Part shown: one piece after another, positions 57,901-64,000 of the stretch
How positions within the stretch are numbered: the first letter of the stretch is position 1
Layout of the letters: each line of letters begins with the position of its first letter
Translations under genes and position numbers: made by a program
Assembly (NCBI GenBank): GCA_014905825.1
Contig: JACGCN010000014.1
Coordinates: 372,001-436,000, forward strand
Length of the DNA stretch: 64,000 bases
Source of the DNA: Lyophyllum atratum
Lineage: Eukaryota; Basidiomycota; Agaricomycetes; Agaricales; Lyophyllaceae
Direction: 5' to 3'
Notes under the pieces: generated by a model
The model's input: the letters and a program-made list of their open reading frames with translations, nothing else
What the model was told of the DNA's origin: nothing
Database searches by the model: none

Positions 57901-59902
57901 TAAAATACTGCCACGTATGCCCCAGTCTCCTCGCATACCCCCTCCGCCCAAGATGGCTCCTCCGGCTCCTCCATCGGAGTCCGCCTCTGTTCCGACCCCG
58001 GAACCGACCCTTGGACACGGCAACGAAGGGCCGTCATCTTCAAACAGCTCGCCGATGAGACCGCCTGCGACACCTCTCCGAGCTGACGCATCCCCCCTGA
58101 CTCGTGCGGAAGCGCTCCGGACGCCCACGCCGGTCGGTACACCCACAATGGGCACCCCCTTGAATGTCTCGCAGTCTCCATCTGCAAGGCGTCCTGGCAT
58201 GATCAACCCTCCTCCACCCCATATACAACTTCCTCCTGCACAGCCCTCGGCAAACTCGCTCTATTCTCTGTACGATTCTGCGCTGTCACCCCCATCCTAC
58301 TACGCTGTCATTAATTCTGATCGGGCTGCTGGGGAGGCAATTACTCCCAGCACCAGCGGAAGTTATGACCCCAACTACAGGTTTGGCACACCGTATCAGC
58401 CCCACTCGCCTCTGCCCAATGGTAGCGGGGAGTTCGTCGTTGGCAGTAGCACTGACCGAATGCTGCCGAGGGGACAGGGTCAGCCGCCGAACATTAATCG
58501 ACGCACTAGGATGAGGCCGCCTCTCCCCGCTGGTCCACGCAGACCAAGCCAGCAGCATGGCCCAGCAACATTCTCTGGCATGAGGGAACGTGGCGGCTCT
58601 ATCTCCTCTGTCGCCAGCCAGGTGCCAAGTGGTCGGAAACTGCAATCGGCTCCCTTACCTTCACCTAGGTTCCAGACAGCGACTCCTAAATGGCGAGGCT
58701 ACACGATGGATGCTGCGAAATGGACATTCACCTCGACGCAGCTGCAAGGTATCGTCTCGCGGGCAATCAAGCAATCTTCCGAGGCGTCTTCGATCCGTTT
58801 GCTCCGGCTAGAGACCTTGGATAACGAGATACCACCGGAATTAGATCGTCTTCAGAGTTTACGAACGGAGACAAAAATGAAGTACAAGACCCAGGCGCGG
58901 AAGCGGACGAATCTGCTCGAATCTCTGGCGAATAGCGTTGACGGGCTCGATCAAGATGGTCTTGGACATGCGCTTCCTATTCGTATGGTGGAAGAGCTGA
59001 AGGAAGTTTGCGGTTCTATGGACAAGCTTACCGAAGAACTGCACAGCGTCGACGAACAAATAGCCCAATTGGATCAGTTATGTCAGGGGCATTCGACGAG
59101 TGCTCTCGCGATGGCCCTTAGAAAGCTGAATGCCAGCTTCTTGAAGCAGTTTGCAGAAGCGCAAGAACTTCGTCAGCAGGTGGAGATACTCGAGGCCGAG
59201 CGGGACGAGGCTTGGAAAGAGGCGCAGCACGTTGCAACTGATTACGAGGAGCTCAGAACCGGGAGGATCGAATCCCCTGATACAGAAAATCGTTTCGATC
59301 GTGTCATGGCCGTTCGTAAATCCAGCATCAGGGCAACCAAAGCCGGCCTACGCTCGACCACTCGTTCGAACCAACGTGGCTCCCTTGGTAGCAACCACAG
59401 GGGTTTTGGTGCAAATACGCCTTCCAGCGGTAGGACGACATTTATGGATGATTTACCTCCTGTTCCTCCCATACCACGTCGTCGACCGGTTGATATCCTG
59501 ACAAACCTGCCGTTAAGAAGCTCTACAGTGACGGTGAGTAAAAATTTGTCGGTCGACCCAGTTGATACTCATTTGTTTGGTCAGGGAGCGTCGACGGCGG
59601 GCCCAACCCCAAACTCTGAGACCAGAGCTTTGGACCGCGCTCAGGATGAATTGTATGACATGCTTGGCATACCTGTTAACGACCATCGCTCCAGACGATC
59701 TCATTCGGTAATTGGCCTCCCGGGCGACTCGGAGCTGGCATATCAAGTAATTTCGCCATCGTACATACATTATGATGTCCCACCGAACACTGGACGACGT
59801 GCATCCCTTCCCGAGACTGCTGCCCTGCCACCAGATCCTTACAACGCCTTGACGGCCGATGTTAACATCATCTTGAACTCAGACAGAGCGGGCTGGATCT
59901 GA
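54954..59902 (+). CDS. very large disordered protein with C-terminal coiled coil, unknown function
   Basis: Five exons (54954-55472, 55525-55569, 55617-56598, 56651-56751, 56810-59902) give 1579 residues. The first ~1150 residues are rich in P, S, T and A with many SP/TP sites and an acidic run (EEEEEEGEEDLYTLSSAEEV). An ordered patch (GTTLARALLANTFVLSGETR, then SRYRSGASNLTRTDSA) near residue 250 looks conserved and could be a short binding motif. Around residues 1180-1370 a helical, coiled-coil region begins WTFTSTQLQGIVSRAIKQSS and continues LETLDNEIPPELDRLQSLR, EELKEVCGSMDKLTEELHS and AEAQELRQQVEILEAERDEA. The tail ends LNSDRAGWI. A scaffold or polarity role is plausible but unproven. A 51-nt segment with a perfect donor (59534-59584) may be an in-frame intron, giving 1562 residues. 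A non-ATG extension to 54942 is unlikely. Confidence 0.8.
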
Positions 59903-60158
59903 TTGGGATTACTTTCATTTACGACCTACCTTTTGGAATCACGACTAATTTATACGCATTGCCACTTGCTTTCTCTGACCATTACCAGACGTTCCTTTAC
60001 TCACCTATTCAGTATATATTGCATGAGCTAGCCTCGGATACCAGCACATATGTTATTACGTCTCGTAATCATCGTACATCGACAGCATAAGCAAAGCGTG
60101 ACAAGAAGGTAAGAAAAATAAGATAACTCCGGGAAAGTCTGACAGGTATCCGTACTCC

Positions 60159-63100
60159 CTAATGTCGTACACGCTTTCTGCGAATCTGAATATCACCATC
60201 CGCCGGAGGTGGTGTAGTATGAGGCGCCTGTGAGTCCGAAGGCTCTCTCGTGGCGTCTAGCACCTCCGCGTTCTCCATTTCTACGTCATCATCGTCCCGC
60301 GCACGTTTGCGCGAAACCTTGGGCGTTTCCAAACCGTTGAGTAGTGGCTCTTCTTCATCGATGGCCGATCGGGCAGGCGACTGCGCATCCGGCTCGTCTC
60401 CATTGTCTTCTCGGCCTGATTTAGCGGGCGACTTTTTCGTGTATGTTGTCTTGGGTCGCGGTCGCGGTTTGGGGGTGCTGGGCTCATCGTGGTCTGCCTC
60501 GTCAGCGACTCTGTCGGCGGCCTCGTCCGCCGTATGCTCCATGTCCTCCTCAGTGGCGGCGGCTCCTCGATTACTGCGTCTTGGGCGTGGCTTGGGACGT
60601 GGTAGCTCCTTAGCTTCAGTCTCCGTAAGCCCTTCGCCGTCGGTACCTTCCTCCTCGCTAGATATGCCAGCAGCGGACTTGACACCCTTCGCCTTGGTTT
60701 TACGACCGCCTGGGACTGAAGTTGAAAAGCGGCTAAGTATGATAGTCAATATTTCAAGCGGATCAAAGGACAGACCTTTCTCCTTTGACATGGCGGTTGT
60801 CAGCCGTTTTTCATAGGCCCTCTGGGGCTCCCAAACTTTAGACGTAGGCGATACCTCCACTTTCGCTTGCGCCAGGACTTGGTCCATATGTGCTTTGCTA
60901 TTATCTTTTGGTCAGTCTCGGGACAAAACGACTCTGATGGTAGAGGGCCTACATCTTGAGGGCATCTCTGCTCGGAATAACACCCAACAAAGGCGCGAGG
61001 ACTTTGAAGAAAAGTATCGCCGATTTGAGGGACTTCTTGTTCTTATTGCTCTCGTAGGTCGCCAGGCGTTTAGCAATCCATGACAATAGCTCCTTATGAA
61101 CTTGAACAACATATTGACTATCGAGGCGACGAATGATTGACAGCTGGCTTCCGCGTACGACGAAACAAGTTGCAAGTAGTTTCGACAATTGCAAGGAATT
61201 TGTCTCGTCGGGGACGACACCGTCAAGGACCAGTGTGTATGACTTGAGACGGAAACGTAAGTATATATACGAACAACAGTTGTTGACAACGCACCTCTCG
61301 GAGAGCCTGGGTAACAATAGCTACCACAACATCTCCTTGGTTCTTCATCATTCCTTCTTCGCGAAGGACCTCGACAACCACTTTGGAGCACGCGTCGAAA
61401 GCTGGCCCCAGCCTGCCGTAATGAGCAAGCAAGATAGACCCATGATGTATGTGGAGAGCTCCTGCGCGTATGGCACGCAAGAATGTCGACATAACATCGA
61501 TGAATAGATACTCCTGCTCTAAACGAGCTCGTGAGGTGACATCGACTGCGCGGACGTGTCAGCAAATGGTGATATAGTATCAAAAAGTTGGAGAGCGTTA
61601 CTTTCTGCATGCGACTTCTTGCCTTTCCCTGCCTTGACCGGCTTCCCATCGGCATCGATAGCGGGTTCCTCGTCACCACTTTCATCGCCACTGCCTTTTT
61701 GCTCTTGTTCATCCTCCGCATCAGCGACATCGAGTGTTTCGGCATATCGTTCAATCTCTGCTTGGATGTAACCTGCACAACGGTACTGGACCTCATCGTC
61801 AAGAGAAATCGATACAGTCGCGGTTGGTAATGGATCTCCATCAGTGGTTCCTGCTGGGGAGAATAAAACGTGAAGGTCGAGGAGATTTTTGAAGGCCTTT
61901 GAGAAAAGTTAACATTGATCTGACGTGTGAAAAGCAACGGAGTTCTCACCGCTCTCTTGACATTATCAGCAGTATTGGATTGCGTGCCGACAGCGTACTC
62001 GACCAATTTTTCAAGCAGAGCCTCACGCTGAGTCACAAGCGATTCTTTGAAGCGAACGTCCTCGGGGGTTGGTTCTGGGTCATTCGTAAGGTATTTGCCC
62101 TTCCAGATGATGTGAAGCGTGAGGACATGCAGCGCTTGTTCAATCATCTTAAGTAGAGGATGACGTTAGGTTTGTGTCAAACACGTAGAGTGTCAAAAAG
62201 ATTACCGTTTCTTCTTCCTTATAGCCCAGTCTCCCTCTCTCAATGAGTGCATTAAGGATATCCCAGGCACTGCTTTGTTTGCCACCCTCATCTTCTTCTA
62301 TCCATGCAGTCATATTACGGCTTCCGAAGAGGACCGCCAAACGGGTGCAGAGTGCACTCAACGAGAGGACTTCGTCCTCGCTGAAGGATGCCACCTCGAT
62401 CTCATCTCGGCCGGCCACGGTGTCACGGAGAATGGTTGATAGTTCATCTTCTAGCTCAAGGATCTTCGTGCTATTAGTGTTTGACAAGCTCGTGGCATCC
62501 ATGAAGTGGCGAATGGCAGCCATGGCATGGGTCAAGACGTTCAGTGATGAATGCGAAAGGAATTGTTTCGTGACTTCGTCCCAGAGACTGCCATAACCCT
62601 GTCCAGCAAGAGTGAGGATGGCAGTAATGGATAGACATGATGACATACAGTGATCATCCGCATCTCAAGGTACAGGTCCAGATTCATTAGTGTTGGTATC
62701 AAAAGGACGTCAGCGATGCGGTTCTGGTCAGTCTGATGCTTGATGAAAAGCCGTGGCAGCCCTTTGATCAATTCTCGCGTAATGTCGTTCGTGACGCTGT
62801 CCTCTTCGCCCTAAACATACAGGAGCACCAGAACAGTCAACCGAGAGATAAAGATAGTTTGTCATTGGCAAGACAGTTTACCTTTTTGCCACCAGCAGCT
62901 TCCGATTTCGCCCGGCGAAGCGAAGCGACCAGCACCTCAAGCAAGATGCTTTCTTCTTGGTCTTCCAGTCGCCATGCCTCGTCAACAGCAGAATCGGGCG
63001 TATTCACCTTTCCGTTCGCCCGTCCCCGCGATCTGCCAGGTCTGGTTTCTTGGGTCTCTTCCTCTTCAGCAGATGAGTGATCGAGCAATAACAGATCGAG

Positions 63101-64000
63101 CAGCGGCCCCCAGTCGCGGACCGACTCCACCCCATCCCAAAGTGCCTCGACAGCAAGCGCAGTGCGTCCTTTCTGGTCCATGGCGACCAGTGCAGCAACC
63201 TCCCGCCTTTTGTTCGATTGCGCCGCCCCCTCGGTCTCACCGGCTGCCTCATCGTCCTGCGTGTCTTCCTCATCGCCCATGACTCTGTCCAGCGATTTGC
63301 ACCATTTGACTAGCAGCATGGCGAGGGCTTTAAGGCCTGCACGCTGGCGGTCTTCCTCGCTCGGCTTATCCTTGCCAACGAGTCGCTCGTCGACGGCCTC
63401 CTCCCAGACACCCTTCACGAATTGGCTAACGGCCTTGCGTACTCTCCCCTCGTCATCGAACACCAAAAGGCACAGCTTTTCGCGCTCCTCATCTTCAAGG
63501 AGGGAATGGCCATCGATAGCACCCAGGACTTGAATGACTGCGACGCGGACTGAGATTTCAGTGTCGCTCGTCGCCATTTCGATCAAGCGAGGTTTAAACC
63601 GTTCTGTGAAGTGGTTGAGAGAGCCAATATAGTCTGCCTGATCATAGACACCGGAAAGGGATTTGACGGCTTCAAGACGGACATGTGTGTTAGAGTCTGA
63701 TAAGACCCAACCAACATAGCGGAGATAAGCCGCGTCCAGGAAGTGGCCAGGGTATTTTTTGAACCATAGGCCGATGGCGTGGACACATTCAGCGCGAATG
63801 TTGGGGTCGAGGTCACGATATCGATGGACAAAGACGCTAGAGATGTTGTAAGCCTCCTGGGCAGAACTCGGGCAGATAGAATGGCGACTTACCCGTCAAC
63901 GAACTCTTTCAGGAACTCAGCCAGTTTGGTCCGACGCTTTCTTATCTCCTGAGCTTTAGTCTCGAGCTCCTTGTCCCTGGCGCCACTGCCCTTGTTCGAA
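60159..64000 (-). CDS. SCC3: cohesin subunit SCC3/STAG homologue, C-terminal part (cut by window edge)
   Basis: The minus strand enters at 64000 already inside the gene and ends at a stop at 60159. The stromalin-conserved region is clear: SVFVHRYRDLDPNIRAECVH, AIGLWFKKYPGHFLDAAYLR, YVGWVLSDSNTHVRLEAVKS and SLSGVYDQADYIGSLNHFTE. HEAT-like repeats follow (EISVRVAVIQVLGAIDGHSL, CLLVFDDEGRVRKAVSQFVK). Several introns divide the remaining helical repeats between about 62850 and 60900. The last two exons encode AKVEVSPTSKVWEPQRAYEK, then a disordered acidic/basic tail ending RRKRVRH, which looks like a nuclear-localisation signal. SCC3/STAG binds the kleisin Scc1 and loads the cohesin ring on DNA; it is needed for sister-chromatid cohesion. 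The N-terminus lies beyond the window. The family call is firm; exon borders in the middle were not all fixed. Confidence 0.9.

Noticed and set aside
60912..62147. A single 411-codon minus-strand frame within the SCC3 region
   Set aside because: It runs through introns and mixes frames of the real gene; only parts of it agree with the STAG helical repeats.

Overview
The window is nuclear DNA of a filamentous basidiomycete, most likely a mushroom-forming Agaricomycete. The evidence is dense genes split by ~50-60 nt introns (GTRNGT...YAG), basidiomycete-style gene families (F-box proteins, MYND/MSS51-C proteins, degenerate SRPK-like kinases, thaumatin-like proteins) and CT-rich leaders. No bacterial, organellar or viral content was seen. 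Exon chains were rebuilt by hand from splice sites. For nine genes the exon lengths sum to a multiple of three (for example SNF5 at 1584 codons, the zinc-cluster factor at 1379, the SRPK-like kinase at 405).

Layout. 1-9350: the edge of an F-box gene, a MYND/MSS51-C gene, and a large SNF5/SMARCB1 chromatin-remodelling gene, all on the minus strand. 11340-13894: a decayed thaumatin-like gene copy, an intact thaumatin-like gene and a tRNA-Ala gene. 14225-24336: housekeeping block with folate synthesis (HPPK-DHPS), a medium-chain NADP reductase, ER signal peptidase SEC11, an F-box gene and a mitochondrial Obg GTPase. 24337-30243: about 5.9 kb with no supportable gene. 30244-36929: a Zn2Cys6 transcription factor and another F-box gene. 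37228-39138: a compact LTR retroelement followed by a second tRNA-Ala gene. 39582-49653: a small conserved-looking protein, two divergent kinases, a multi-pass membrane protein and a low-complexity coiled-coil protein. 49654-54953: a second gene-poor stretch of 5.3 kb. 54954-64000: a very large disordered/coiled-coil protein and the 3' part of the cohesin subunit SCC3/STAG, cut by the window edge.

The most interesting feature is 37228-38968. It is a 1741-bp miniature LTR retrotransposon with identical 185-bp LTRs, TG...CA ends, a tRNA-3'-end-like primer site, a polypurine tract and an apparent 4-bp target duplication. It has no reverse transcriptase or integrase, yet carries an intact 371-codon ORF of unknown function. 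It ends 86 bp upstream of a tRNA-Ala gene, an arrangement that recalls Pol III-targeted retroelements. Other points of note are micro-exons of 7, 13 and 14 nt in three genes, two stop-free in-frame candidate introns, two tRNA-Ala genes with identical exons but different introns, a HPPK-DHPS gene without the usual N-terminal aldolase domain, and a tRNA-like fold at 19852-19927.
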